Part shown: positions 21,151 to 32,040 of the stretch, one piece after another
How the letters are laid out: each line of letters starts with the position of its first letter
Numbering within the stretch: the first letter of the stretch is position 1
Source: Gonioctena quinquepunctata
Lineage: Eukaryota; Arthropoda; Insecta; Coleoptera; Chrysomelidae
NCBI GenBank assembly: GCA_018342105.1
Contig: JAFIRS010000998.1
Span: 310,001-374,000, forward strand
DNA length: 64,000 nucleotides
Direction: 5' to 3'
Program-made: the position numbers and the translations under genes
Notes under the pieces: generated by a model
The model's database searches: none
The model's input: only the letters and a program-made list of their open reading frames with translations
What the model was told of the DNA's origin: nothing

Positions 21151-21888
21151 ACATATACTAACTCAACAATCACGATGTATCATGTTCAATGGTCAAGGCA
21201 AGTAGTAGCAAGTATATTAATCTACTTAGGGATATTGAGGATATTAAGGTTTATCCATTGAATATTTTCAAGATATGAGACCAAGTAGAACGGAGATTGA
21301 ATTCATTACCTATTTAATCTTCAGTAAAACAAATTCAATGATGGAAAATTATTTAAGTTGATCTGGTCATTAGGAAACATTGCGACTTTTTGCATTCATT
21401 GATCTCTAGACTTTCGATCAAATCAAATATACTTCATTGTCCAAAGAATCAAGTTCGTGTTGACAAAGTAAGAAGAATAAATATACAGAATTCAGATACC
21501 ACAGATGTTCACACAATAAAATATGTATAATAAGACTAGATAAATATACGTGTAAAGAGTATGAATATAAATATAATATGTACATTTTGTCAATTGTCAA
21601 TAGTTTTAGTCTGACAAATTACTATTGGAAACGATGAGTTTTTATTTTGTGTCAGTGTATGAGTAGTAAAAATAAGACTTGAATATTTTTGAATGGATTT
21701 CTTGATCTATACAGTATAAAATTAAGTTAAAAGTATGTCATTAGCAAATGTATTGTCGAAACATAGGAAATAAACAATAAGTTTTTTCTAATATTCGCAA
21801 ATGACTGACATATTCAAATCGGTCGAATGGCTCACATTTGGAGTTAGACGTTGTCATTGTAAAATTATAGCAAACTATATTAGGGTCT
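21151..21888. other. Probable 3' untranslated part and flank of the LINE at 21889
   Basis: AT-rich and without coding sequence. The word TCTTCAGTAAAACAAATTC near 21319 is shared with 48956, linking the flank to the hammerhead-like repeat family. Confidence 0.35.
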
Positions 21889-24820
21889 TCAACTGAGTAG
21901 TTTTTCAACATTTATTTTGAAACTTTCATTATTGATGAGACTTTCTTTGATATGGTTTGGTAAATGATTGTACATCTTTACACCATTATATAGAAGGATG
22001 TCCTTTATCAGAGTTGGAAAGGGTATTGGTAATTTCGAATCGTTTCTGTTGCTCAGGCAAGTGTTGTGAAAGGCAGGGGTGATTTCAAATTTAGAAATAT
22101 ATTTTCCTATGAGACACACTGTTTCCAAGAGAAAGAGAGCCACGATCGTGAATATTCTCTATGAACAGTTGTTTGCATGAGTCACGTGGACCCACTATAT
22201 CCACATTTCTGATGGCTCTCTTCTGCAGTTTGAGTACAGAATCCAGCAGATTGGATTTACATACACCCCAGAAAGGTATTCCATATCTCAGGTGGGATTC
22301 AATCAAAGTATGATACGCAGTTCTGGCAGTGGCTGTACCAAGCTGTCTGGAAATAACTCTTACAACTTACTACCTTGAGGAAATCTTATTCTTCATTTGT
22401 TCAACATGTGTATCAATTCAATTTGCTGTCAATGAATAGTCCTAAAAACTCAGTGCAGTCAATATTTTCAATTGTTTCGTTGTCTAGAGGCATATCTTCG
22501 AGATAGCATTTGAAAGCAACTATATTCGTTTAACTTCTATTAAATGAGTCACACCAAGATTTGATAATATTTATAGAGTATCTTATCATTTAGATCATTT
22601 AATGTTTTACTGTGTCATGAAATTCTGGTATCGTCTGCGAATAGAGTGAATTTTTCAGATGTGTGTAGAAACAATAGGTCGTTTATATACACAAGTAATA
22701 GAATTGGTCCTAGTATCGATGCTTGTGGCTTCCCTGATTCGATATGAAAATATTTCGATATTTTTTCGCCTCGTACGACTTGTTTGCGGCTAGTTATATA
22801 GGACTCAAACCATTGCAGGGCAGCTCCTCTGCATCCATATCGAAGTTCACGTAAGAGTATTTTGTGGTCGACGAAGTCGAAAGCTTTTTTTAGATCACAG
22901 AAGAATTACTGGGATTAATGTCGGAATATAGCACATACAGGAATGATTCGATGGCATCGTTGGAGTTCTTATTGGTTTGGAAACCAAATTGTTTTTTTTA
23001 TTATGTTATGGAAGCTAACCAATTAATTAAGTCTCTTTTGGATGATTTTTTCAATTATTTTCGCGAGAGTCGGGATGAGGGATATTGGCCAATAATTTGA
23101 GGGATCATCAAAGTTTCCACCTTTTGAGAAATGTAGGAATGGTACCATTGTGAAATGAGAGATCAATCAATGATACTAGTGTTTCTAGTGCTTCTCTTGG
23201 AAGATTCTGGATTATTTTGATGGATTGATGGATTGAATTTTTATTCTTTATATCTCTAATAACGCCGATCGATTCGTCAATATTCGTATCATATAAAATA
23301 CATGTATCTTCGAAGTGACAATCTTCGAGGTGAATGAAAGGGTCATAGGGAACCAGTATATTACAGCTGAGCTAACGAGCAATTGCCCAGTAGAACTCGT
23401 TTAGCTCATCGGCGCTATTGGTATATTTGGGTTTTCCTTCTTTTATGTTTTTCTCTCAGGTCATTAACAATGGACTATGTCTCTTCCATTTCATTATTTG
23501 GAGAATCGATTTTATCCTGGAAGTATTTTGATTTCGCAAGCTTGAGAACAGTTCTATACATTCTACGAAAATTATAGAAATGAGCATGGAGATCAGGAGT
23601 GAATATGAATTCTCGAATGTAATTAAGAGACCGCAGATTTCTTGAGAACGTTTTAATTCCTGTTGTTATTCAATATTTTTTATATTTCTCTTTTATTTTC
23701 TGTATGGGAAAAGATACATTGAATGTTTTTTTCGAGAGTTGGTTGTGGAAAGCACTGAAAGGTTCGTACAAGATTGAAACACTTTTCAAGTCATATTCAA
23801 GACAATTTTCATATAACCTATCATAGTTTGCTCTATAAAGTCTTCCGTATTTATATTCATCCTTTGGAATTGCATCCAAGAGAATAGAGCAATATGTAGC
23901 TTCATGATCAGAGAGTCCAGAAGAGGTTACTGTACAAAAAATTTCTCGTTGTAATTACTACAAACATAGTCACTGTGAAAGGAGGAATATTGATAAACTC
24001 TACTGCTAGATCTGACATGCATATTCAGGTTGAATGAGTGTAATAAGGTCTCAGGAGCTAGCGTAGCTGCAGAGTTTTCATTCATATAGTTTATATCGTA
24101 ATCTCCACTTACTATAACATTTGATTTCGGAGGGAGGTCAAACAGTATTAATTCTAGATTTTCTGAAAACAAGTTGACATCAGATGGAGGAGACATAAAG
24201 TGTATGAATTTCGATTTTTAAATAACATACAGAACATTCGAATACTTTCTCAGTTGAAAGATAATTATATTCTGTAATATTTTCAGATAGGAATTTGCTC
24301 GAAAATGTTACATTCACTGAAATCATAGTACCTGCATAACCGTTATTTCTACAGTATTCAGAAAGAATAATGTAGTTTTCTAATCATCATTTTCAATCCA
24401 GTGTTCTGACAAAAAGACAATGTTGGGAAAATTTCTGTTTTCAAGAAAAATCAACTGCTCATCTGCTTCATAGCGTATTGATTGAATGTTAAGTGGAAAT
24501 AAAAAAAAGGCTCCTTGTGAAAGTCTTGAGAATTACCTTTGATCTTTTTGTGTTCTCGGATGCTCTAAAAAAAATGCCCCCGTCGAGAGTTCCTGTCTGT
24601 CACTTACACTTATTGATAATTCGATACATCTGAGTACTGTATTGCCATTTGGGTTTGGGGGGAAGGATACCACTTTATCGAGTACTCTGAACTTTCTTCC
24701 TTCATTTTTTATATCAATCAGGTACCTTATGGATGTACATCTATTGCATTTCTTCAAATTATTGATATCTCTTTCAACTTTATTAATAATAATTTGGTCC
24801 AAGAGTTTTTTTTTTCGGAA
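21889..24820 (-). pseudogene. CR1/Jockey-superfamily LINE with endonuclease and RT remnants
   Basis: Longest LINE remnant of this type in the window. From high to low coordinate it shows: a leading stretch at 24802-24533, then NIVFLSEHWIEND (endonuclease start, near 24400), LPPKSNVIVSGDYDINYMNEN (endonuclease GDFN motif written GDYD, near 24110), then RT: DLKKAFDF.DHK.LL (22860-22900), PQASILGPILL.VYINDL (near 22710), KFTLFADDT with the catalytic aspartates intact (near 22650), and SHLRYGIPFWGVC plus LQKRAIRN in the C-terminal part (22306-22091). The end PLPNHIKESL.N is open to 21889. Multiple stops and frameshifts make it inactive. It is close to full length for the ORF2 of this group. Confidence 0.75.
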
Positions 24821-24859
24821 ATTAGTAATAAGTTAGTGAATTTTCCAGTGGGTAATATT

Positions 24860-25200
24860 TGCTTCGGTGCCAGAAATAGATTCTCAAAGGTCGAGTATAT
24901 AACCTTTCTTTTCTCTATGTAATATTTCGAAATCGTTATGAAAACAATGTTTTTCAGTCAAGAGGTGAGTAGTCAAAGTAGAATTCATTTTTCCATGGAC
25001 GAAAGAGTTCCTATGTACTGATCATCATCATCATTTTTGAATGTTCTGCCTGTTTGGCCTATGTACAAACTTGCACAAGAGCCACAAGTTAATTTGTATA
25101 CCCTTACTTTATCAGTTTTCCTAGTTTTATCTTTATTGTTCTTGATAAATTCACTTAAATTATTATCTTATTTTTTTAGAGTTGAATTTTTTCGGTAGGA
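24860..25200 (-). pseudogene. Penelope-like GIY-YIG endonuclease remnant
   Basis: The minus strand reads VRVYKLTCGSCASLYIGQTGRTF (25110-25040), which is the start of a GIY-YIG nuclease domain with the CGSC cysteine pair usual in Penelope-like elements. After a frameshift, TTHLLTEKHCFHNDFEILHREKKGYI follows, with the His-rich segment of that domain. Upstream, PKKFNSKKI is the linker. The RT part is not next to it. Stops near 24985. It abuts the 5' end of the LINE at 21889-24820. Confidence 0.7.
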
Positions 25201-25269
25201 TGGTCTGAATATGAAATAACTTTGAAATTATGTGTTCCCTTTTCTTCTTATATAGCTCTTGTGATTATA

Positions 25270-25345
25270 TCCACTTGAAAAAGCTTTTGTATAGCGAAAC
25301 ACGTGTCGTGGTTTTGTAAACCCAGTTTAGTGAAAATCCTTCATT
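25270..25345 (+). ncRNA. Hammerhead-like ribozyme motif of a Penelope-type terminus
   Basis: The plus strand reads CTTGAAAAAGCTTTTGTATAGC followed by GAAACACGTGTC and GTGGTTTTGTAAACC. This has the order of a hammerhead: a CUGANGA-like box (here CTTGAAA, altered), a short stem (AGC / GC), GAAAC, then a GTC cleavage triplet. Penelope-like elements are known to carry hammerheads in their terminal repeats. Related copies lie at 21085-21150 and 48865-48932, and the latter has the better first box, CTGAATA. The box here departs from consensus, so activity is doubtful. Confidence 0.4.
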
Positions 25346-26134
25346 GGAATGAGTGTGTTTTGTTAACAATAAAGTGTTGAAAACATAATGGTGGTTAGAT
25401 AATATCAAATCAAAACTAACTATTTAGTGAAATATTACACTCCAAGAATACGATAGTACTGTCAAAATATCTACTGAGAGTCACTAATTCCTTGTGGGAA
25501 CTGGTATACAATACAGAGAGTGAGGAGAGAAGGTGTTCACTGTTCCCTGTAGGTCATTCAAATGGAAGTTTATAAGGGTATGGAAGCGACTTTGCTTGTC
25601 AGTCTTGTTAATTAATACATATCCTAACACGGGTAAAGTTCCTAATGCCCTGAAAGTAAGACCGTTGTTCCTATTCCAAAAATAGTGAACTCCTCCAAAT
25701 AAACACCCTACCACTTTCCGAATGAATATTGGAAACTACTGTTTATGGTCAAGTGTTATATGACATTTATTTTCAATGATTAACCAATCATCAGGTTTTT
25801 GCAGAGGACGTTATTGTGAAATTGCACTGCAAAATACAATTTGCTATATTACCTAACTTGGAATTGAATAAGTATATGATAGCGGTATTTGACTTGTTCA
25901 CAAAATCAAAAACTTGTCAATTCTCACTACCGCGAGTTAAAATACGTGTGAGGGATCATTGGATTCGTAATAACGTCGAGAAAAATGGGTTTTAAACCCG
26001 TACATAAACAATTGGAGCCGAAAAAAGGTTTTGCGAATAACCCAAAAACTATACACGTTAAAGGAATTTCGAATGAAGATTCTTAGACACTTTGGAATGT
26101 TGAAAGTAGGGCTCTGCTGCTTTGGAATTGGTCG
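25346..26134. other. Unclassified flank
   Basis: A minus-strand frame at 25484-25714 is open for 76 codons (includes NKTDKQSRFHTLINFHLNDLQ) but I cannot tie it to a family. It may be part of a Penelope-like element. The rest has no visible structure. Confidence 0.3.
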
Positions 26135-26139
26135 TCGTC

Positions 26140-26321
26140 TGTAACGTCGTAGTTTGATATATTCAAATGGACTATTATTAATTTATTGTTTATATTGTTA
26201 AGTTGGCTAGGCAAGAACTTTTTTAGATAGTTGTTCAGTCTGACAGAAATATATAAAAACTCATTGTCAATTATTTGCTTCATTTCAAGTTTTCTCACCA
26301 AAAGCATCTCAATGTTTCACA
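26140..26321 (+). repeat. 5' LTR of the BEL/Pao derivative
   Basis: 182 bp, TGTAACGTCG ... TTTCACA, with GTTAAGTTGGCTAGGCAAG and TTGTTCAGTCTGACAGAAAT. It matches the 3' LTR with roughly a dozen differences, so the insertion is old but not ancient. AAAAACTCATTGTC lies where the transcription start would be expected. Confidence 0.88.
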
Positions 26322-26350
26322 TTGGTCCTTTGAGCCTGCAAAAAAGTCCT

Positions 26351-26695
26351 ATGGAAGATAGAAATTGCGACAGAATGGACACAGAGTCAAATTCAGCTAG
26401 AAATCATCGTAGAAATGCAGGTACTCACTCCTCGGATCCCAATTCTGAGTGGCCAATAGGATTTGGCAATGCGAATGTGATTTCAAAGGACGATGATGTA
26501 AATGAACCCCCAAAAGAAGACAACATCATGACGTCCCACCAGAAAACCCATTCCATTCACACTACAAAATCGAGGCTTTCTAATACTAGTACGGATATCC
26601 AAAGAAAGAGACTCGCTGTTGAGGCTGAAAAACAAAATCAAATATTTGAAACAATTGAAATTAATCGAGAAGGAAAGACAAGTGCGAGAAGCTGA
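26351..26695 (+). CDS. Gag-like N-terminal frame of the BEL/Pao derivative
   Basis: Open from ATG at 26351 (MEDRNCDRMD), 30 nt after the LTR, for 115 codons. The open frame reaches further upstream into the LTR, but the start after the primer site is the plausible one. The product is hydrophilic, with SKSRLSNTST-like and RKRLAVEAEKQNQ segments of coiled-coil character, as at the start of BEL/Pao gag. No capsid or zinc knuckles remain. The frame closes at 26695, and the integrase tail downstream is in another frame. Confidence 0.5.
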   Translation: MEDRNCDRMDTESNSARNHRRNAGTHSSDPNSEWPIGFGNANVISKDDDVNEPPKEDNIMTSHQKTHSIHTTKSRLSNTSTDIQRKRLAVEAEKQNQIFETIEINREGKTSARS

Positions 26696-26746
26696 AATTC
26701 TAACAATTTTCTTCTTGGAAATTCAAATAGAGATGGATTTGTAGAA

Positions 26747-27061
26747 TTGGGACAATATGAATTGAAACGAGAATGGAGAAAAGTGCAGAGGATCACGAAT
26801 GAGTATTGGAAAAGGTGGACGAAAGAGTATTCACCTGGATTAACAAGAAGAAACGTTTGGTGTGACGATGGAAGACCCATTCAAAAGGGTGATACTGTCA
26901 TAATGATCGAAGGTAATGCCTTGAGGAACTCTTGGAAATTGGGGAGAATCGAGGAAGTTTTTCCTGGACCCGTTGGCAAAATCAGAGTGGCGAATGTAAG
27001 GACAAAAAATGACATTTTCAAGAGACCTGTGGCAAAACTAGCGAAAGTAGTTATGGACTGA
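26747..27061 (+). pseudogene. BEL/Pao integrase C-terminal fragment
   Basis: A 104-codon open stretch: LKREWRKVQRITNEYWKRW, then WTKEYSPGLTRRNVW, GDTVIMIEGNALRNSWKLG, RIEEVFPGPVGKIRVANV and FKRPVAKLAKV. This is the conserved C-terminal domain of BEL/Pao integrases, ending at its natural stop shortly before the polypurine tract. The catalytic DDE core is missing, so it is non-functional alone. It has no damaging stop, which fits a recent internal-deletion derivative. Confidence 0.85.
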
Positions 27062-27092
27062 TCAAATGCCTTCAAACTGCAGAGGGGGAGAA

Positions 27093-27277
27093 TGTAACGT
27101 CGTCGTTTGCTATATTCGAATGGACTATTATTGATTTATTATGTTTATATTGTTAAGTTGGCTAGACAAGAACTTTTTTCAGACAGTTGTTCAGTCTGAC
27201 AGAAATAGATAAAAACTCATTGTCATTAATTTGCTTTATTTCAAGTTTTCTTACCAAAAGCTACTCAATATTTCACA
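27093..27277 (+). repeat. 3' LTR of the BEL/Pao derivative
   Basis: 185 bp, same ends as the 5' LTR, followed at once by TCGTC, the right copy of the target duplication. Preceded by the purine run AGAGGGGGAGAA. Confidence 0.88.
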
Positions 27278-27282
27278 TCGTC

Positions 27283-27859
27283 GTCGTATTGAATATTAAT
27301 GTATAAATTTGACGAAAATATGGTTTAATTTTTCATGAATTGAGCCTATTGTTTTTTCATAACTATAGGTATATCAGTGTTTTGAGATATAAAAAGTATT
27401 TTACGTAACATTGAATAGAAATTTTATGCGTTATTTGCTCAGATATTTTATTCAAAGGAATTAATTTTTTTTCAATTTTTAAAAAAAATTTTTTTTTATT
27501 GTTCAAATACAATATTGAAAGAGTTTTTGATTGAAAATTATTCATTTGCGATTAAAAACAAGATACAAAAAAATATTCAAATTCCCTTGTAGTCTTTTTT
27601 TTTATTCACACATGTTTTTATAATGAAATTATGCAATTCCTGTTGGTTTTCTGTATTTTGCCACGTTTTTATCAGCTTGCTCAAGTGTCTGTCCGGTACA
27701 AATTTTTAAACTAATTTCCCGACGAGACTTCAAACTTTGGAAATGTTCCAGAACTGGATGACAATACTATTAACTTGTTGTACTCGTTTTCTTTTTAAGA
27801 ATCACACAAAAATATGTTAGTATCACACAAATACGGTCCTCAGGCGTTGCGACCGGAGA
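27283..27859. other. AT-rich, nothing identified
   Basis: Low-complexity A/T with T and A homopolymer runs (27466-27500). No coding or repeat signal. Confidence 0.4.
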
Positions 27860-28304
27860 CAAGATGGCAGAAAGTTGAAGAGCTCATACAACAAACTCTG
27901 CACAGGTTCATCTCAGAAGAGGGCGATGCGAGGATTACGGAAAAGACGCGCAGCTGGATGCCGGAGTGGCGTATACCTACCTTGGAGTGCAACAATGTTG
28001 CACCCAAGATGTAGTGGCGGTAGAAACCGCTCTCCGCGGCGAGTATCAGCAGAAACTCCGGCAGATCTGGTCATCAGAACTGTCGGACATGAAAAAAGTT
28101 TCTGCCACCAACTTGCTTGCCGTTCCGATACTAATCAACTCCTTTGGGGTAGTGAAGTGGACCCTGGAAGAGCTGCGTGCAATTGACGTGGAGACTCGCA
28201 AAATGATGCACCTACATCGTAGTTTGCATCCGAAATCTTCCGTGCCACGGTTGTACCTTCCCCGAAAACAAGAAGGCCGTGTACTTCTGAGTTTGGAGTG
28301 TTAA
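27860..28304 (+). pseudogene. C-terminal fragment of a non-LTR retrotransposon RT
   Basis: The frame ending at 28304 reads AYTYLGVQQ (near 27966), LRGEYQQKLRQIW, LLAVPILINSFGVVKWTLEEL, IDVETRKMMHLHRSLHPKSS and RLYLPRKQEGR. The order (YLG..Q, then a P.L.YSFG..KW-type segment, then D..TRK.....HP...V.RLY.PR) is known from the region after the RT palm of R4/NeSL-type LINEs. It is less AT-rich than its surroundings, open for over 100 codons, and truncated on both sides. Clade uncertain. Confidence 0.65.
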
Positions 28305-29129
28305 CACATCTGTCAAACTATAGCGCACGGAACTTGACTTGCAATATGTCATTTGAAAGCCCTTGAAAAACTGTATACAGAACGGTCAAAATCATTTATT
28401 CAACTGACATCTGTCAGAAATGAAAAAATGGCAAATTTCAGAATATTGCCATTTAATTATTCAAAATCTATTTGATGGATAAGAACTAAATTCAACAGGG
28501 AGCAACACAACAAAAAAATAAAATCATGTCTGCAGTTGAAGCTTCCCACCGATGCCCAGTCTGGCGCTGAAAATGTTTAACTTTTCTCCCGGGCGTTACA
28601 TCCGAGACGGCTGCTCACCCGGGCTTCGAATAGGACAACCCGCTTTTGGTGCAGGATCGCTCGATGGGCTGGGATCAAATCCCACTTGGTCAATTGACTG
28701 TTGAATTGACCGATCAAATTGACTTTTTACAGCTCTAAAAATGTTTTATCAAAGTTTATTTTGTATACCATATTATGGTAATATTTATCGAAACATGAAG
28801 ATATTCTATTGACACAAAGGCTGTTGGAAATCGGATGAGTATCGACAATCCGGTGAATAAAAAAGAGAACGTTATCGTAATGTTTGAATAATAACCATAG
28901 GTAGATAGTTTATTCATTACTTTACATACTGGTGCACATTTGTAGCATGTCATGTTGCATTTGGATTATATCCAAACTAGAGAAAATACCAAAGTATCTA
29001 TAGATCTAAATGTAAAACATAACTTCGACAAATATTTTGAAAATCATTCACGTATAAATGAAATAAGTATAGAGATGGAATATAATAAAAGTACTAACAC
29101 AAAATTTTGAATTGAAAAGGAAGAGCGTC
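28305..29129. other. Unclassified, with a possible tRNA-like segment
   Basis: 28560-28700 is GC-richer than its flanks. It contains GGGATCAAATCCCACTTGG (28670-28688), resembling a tRNA T arm with box B changed from GTTCGAATC. No matching D arm could be placed. Could be a tRNA-derived SINE remnant. Nothing else is visible to 29129. Confidence 0.25.
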
Positions 29130-30600
29130 TTAATCATCAAACAGTGCTTGTCGCATATTGAAATTAAGATATTCCTCCACTGAATGAAAGTAATACTTCA
29201 AAAGAAACTGTTTGATAATGGTTCCGAAATCGTGTGCATTCAAATGTTTTACTTCCCTGGTTAGTTTATTGAATACCCCAATATTCAAATAATGTCTATC
29301 TGACTTCGCTAGTCTATAGTCATTGGTGACCCACGGTTTCAGTTTCATAATCTTTTCTGTTTTTGTGAATTTCTGAGAGAGTAAAAATAAAGGAAAATTG
29401 TAGGGACTGGCATGTTTTTGAGATTACGGAAAAGTGGTCTGCAATGATCTCTATGATTTGCCGCGCTCATGATTGTGATGACTTTTTTGCTGAACAAATA
29501 TTTTTTAAGAATGGCAGGAGCTGCCCATAGAAGTATGCCACATAATATATGACTGTTGAATAAACTGAAATATATGGATTTAGGAACGTCAGAATTTACA
29601 ATGTTTTTATTCTGCAGATCAAGAGTGTAGTGCTGGATAATTTACTACCTAGCTGGTCGATGTGAGCTGCCCAATTCAGCTTTTCATCAATCACAATGTA
29701 ATGTAACAGTGTTACCAGACGGGATGTTCGGGTGAGAGGATATCAACAGCTCTTGATTTTTATCAATGTTCAATTCAAGTTCATTTGTATTGAACCAGTT
29801 ATTAGCTTGTTCCAAAGAATTTATTAGGGTGGTGTTATCTGCAAATAGTTCTGTTTCAATTGGTAGCATTTGATGGTACAAATCATTGATATAAATAATG
29901 TAGAGCAGAGGCCCTAAAATTGATCCTTGGGGAACACCACGACTGAGTTCAGTCATAAGTGATTGACTTCTATTTACCACAACACAATGGGATCTTCCAC
30001 TCAGATATAATTGAAAAAAATCAAGTGGTATGCCTCTTACACCATCATGTTCCAGTTTTTTTAGTAAAATATCACGAGAGACACAGTCAAAAGCCTTAGT
30101 CAAATCGCACAAGGTAATGAGCGGATGTTTGCCCTCCTCAAGGCCTTCCACTTTCTCACTTATGACACGTAAAATAGCTTTGATCGTTGATGTGTGTTTT
30201 CTGAAACCAATTTGACCTGAATTTGTTTCCAAATATCGGGTCAGTTTATGTTTCACCAATAGTTCGGGAATTTCAGGTATGATGGAAATCGGTCTGAAAT
30301 TCTCAATGTATGGCAATTTTGAAAGAATCGGGAAAAATTCTCTTCGAAAAACATTCATTCATCAGTAATGAAAACGGATGGGCTATTATGTCAACCAATT
30401 CTTCAAGAATATAAGAGTTCAAACCAAAAATGTCTTGACAGTAGGGATTTTTCAGGGATAGAGTGATTTCTCTCACTTTCTGAGGGGTGACTGATGATAA
30501 AAAGAAAGAACATGGTGAATTAAAATTTCTCAGGAAATCAGAGGAGTCCTGATCCATGTTTGGCAATGAAGATATTGAATTATTTGCAATTTGCACAAGT
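29130..30600 (-). pseudogene. CR1/Jockey-type LINE, 3' part with mutated RT active site
   Basis: Minus-strand RT: SVTPQKVREITLSLKN (30490), ILEELVDIIAHP, NECFSKRIFPDSFK, NFRPISIIPEI, QIGFRKHTSTIKAIL, LCDLTKAFDCVSRDILLKKL (motif A), GVRGIPLDFFQLYLSGR, RGVPQGSILGPLLYIIYINDL (motif B), then LFADNTTL near 29834. The active site should read FADD, and the second Asp is Asn (AAC). The frame from 30358 to 29687 is open for 223 codons, so decay is moderate. A frameshift near 30330 separates it from the N-terminal piece. The tail 29348-29130 (FNKLTREVKHLNA) is the C-terminus. The 5' part continues at 31408-31713 beyond an insertion. Confidence 0.8.
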
Positions 30601-30609
30601 CGCGGAGCG

Positions 30610-31375
30610 ACGAGGGATCATTTTCTTTGAAAATTCATGTACCGGGCAAATTTCCCGCAATTAATTCAGGAACGTGGGGGATTCGGTAAGGAAATTTCAT
30701 ACCGGAATTATATTTGAATACATTAAGTGAATATTCATTTTGACGTTATTCACAAATAAATAGAAGGCTGTGTGTAATGGGAGTTTTGGGAGAGATTTTT
30801 TTCTGATTTTCCCGGTTCCCTAGTACTTATAATAAAATATATAATATCATATAAACTATTATGTAAAATTAATTGATTTCATAAAATTTCCCTACTAGGT
30901 TTCAGGGAAATGTTTATATTGACTAAAAATGAAAGTGGATACGTTCGTATTGCGGAAGATATTTTTTTATTTTCCCCGTGCCCTAGTAAAATAAAATATA
31001 TAATATCAGATAAATTATCATATAAAATTAATTGATTTCATACAATTTTCTTACTAGGCTTCAGGGAATTGTCAATATTGACTGAAAATTGAAGTGGATG
31101 GTCGTATTGCGGGAGATATTTTTTTGGTTTTCCCCGTGTCCTAGTGAGATAAATATATAATATCAGATGAATTTTCATATAAAATTGAGTGTTTTCATAC
31201 AATTCTCTTGCTAGGTTTCAGGGAAATGTCAATATTGACTAAAAATTAAAGTGGATGTTATTTCAATATTATTATTGTCTAATTATATGATAACTGTCAT
31301 GTGCCGGGAAATTTCCACTGGTTACTGGTTGCTGGTTACCATAGTAACAATGTCAAAATAAAGCATCTGATTGGT
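30610..31375. mobile_element. Insertion splitting the LINE, with 160-bp tandem repeats
   Basis: Non-coding block between the two parts of the minus-strand LINE. Its ends look related: CATGTACCGGGCAAATTTCC near 30637 and CATGTGCCGGGAAATTTCC near 31302. Inside are three tandem units of 158-163 bp (anchor CCTAGT...AAATATATAATATCA at 30819, 30982 and 31140, each followed by CTAGG.TTCAGGGAA.TGT). The right side ends with CTGGTTACTGGTTGCTGG and GTTACCATAGTAAC. Internal tandem repeats of this kind are common in non-autonomous DNA transposons. I cannot define exact ends or a target duplication. Confidence 0.55.
30770..31260. repeat. Three tandem units of about 160 bp
   Basis: Spacings of 163 and 158 bp between identical anchor words. 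The units are about 85 percent alike. A homologous TCAATATTGACT.AAAATT segment closes each unit. Confidence 0.85.
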
Positions 31376-31407
31376 TGAAAATGACGGGTATAAAATTTTC
31401 ATTGAAA

Positions 31408-31713
31408 TCATATCTGAATGTCAAAATTGGATGTTTCGTTTTTATTTCGCTCAAAATTCACGAGTCTCCAGCTGTATCTACATTTATTCGAGGAGCTGAT
31501 GAGAACATTTTCACAGGAATGTTTTTTATGTTCGATAATAGATTTTTTATATACTGTACGATGATACTTGAATGTGTTAACCGTATTCAAATCCCTATTG
31601 ACATCATATATTAGCTTATTGCTCGACAATGTATATCTCATGCTTTTCAGTTCTTCATTGAACCATTTTATAGGTGGTTTGGAATTATATACTACAATGT
31701 AATAAAGAATCAA
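31408..31713 (-). pseudogene. 5' continuation of the split LINE (endonuclease-RT linker)
   Basis: A 101-codon frame with PPIKWFNEELKSMR, YDVNRDLNTVNTFKYHRTVYK and SSNKCRYSWRLVNFERNK. This is the usual linker of CR1/Jockey-type LINEs between the endonuclease (ending W.N..L) and the RT (starting with SKN...WR.I). It belongs in order and strand before the RT at 30600-29130, from which it is separated by the insertion at 30610-31375. The endonuclease domain itself is not recognisable further upstream. Confidence 0.65.
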
Positions 31714-32040
31714 TAAAATAATGTGGTAACGTGAAATTAATTAACAATAATACAGATCATAGACACTGCATATCATTTGACAATAAAATCTAATAACTTA
31801 AGCATATAATTGTTTTCAATCCCACTTTGAAAACATTTAGTGAATCTATTTTTTTAAATTTTGGTAGCAGATTAAATTTGTGCACTATCATATATATATA
31901 TTGGTTTCCAAACTCACTTTAAAAACGTTGAATCCAATTTCTGTGAATTTGTGGAAACTCGAATTTATGGTACTATGGATAAGAAGTGTATTTATGCATG
32001 TATGTCTGTATTAAGGCACGCTCTGTGGCCTAAACGGCTT

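Larger units (their letters stand above)
26135..27282 (+). mobile_element. Non-autonomous BEL/Pao LTR retrotransposon with TSD
   Basis: A complete short element: two LTRs (26140-26321 and 27093-27277), each starting TGTAACGTCG and ending TTTCACA, flanked by the 5-bp duplication TCGTC (26135-26139 and 27278-27282), the size usual for BEL/Pao. Just inside the left LTR, TTGGTCCTTTGAGCC (from 26322) is a likely primer-binding site. Just before the right LTR, GCAGAGGGGGAGAA is the polypurine tract. The interior is only about 770 bp: a gag-like start joined to an integrase tail, with protease, reverse transcriptase, RNase H and the integrase core absent. It must have used enzymes from a full-length relative. 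Confidence 0.88.
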
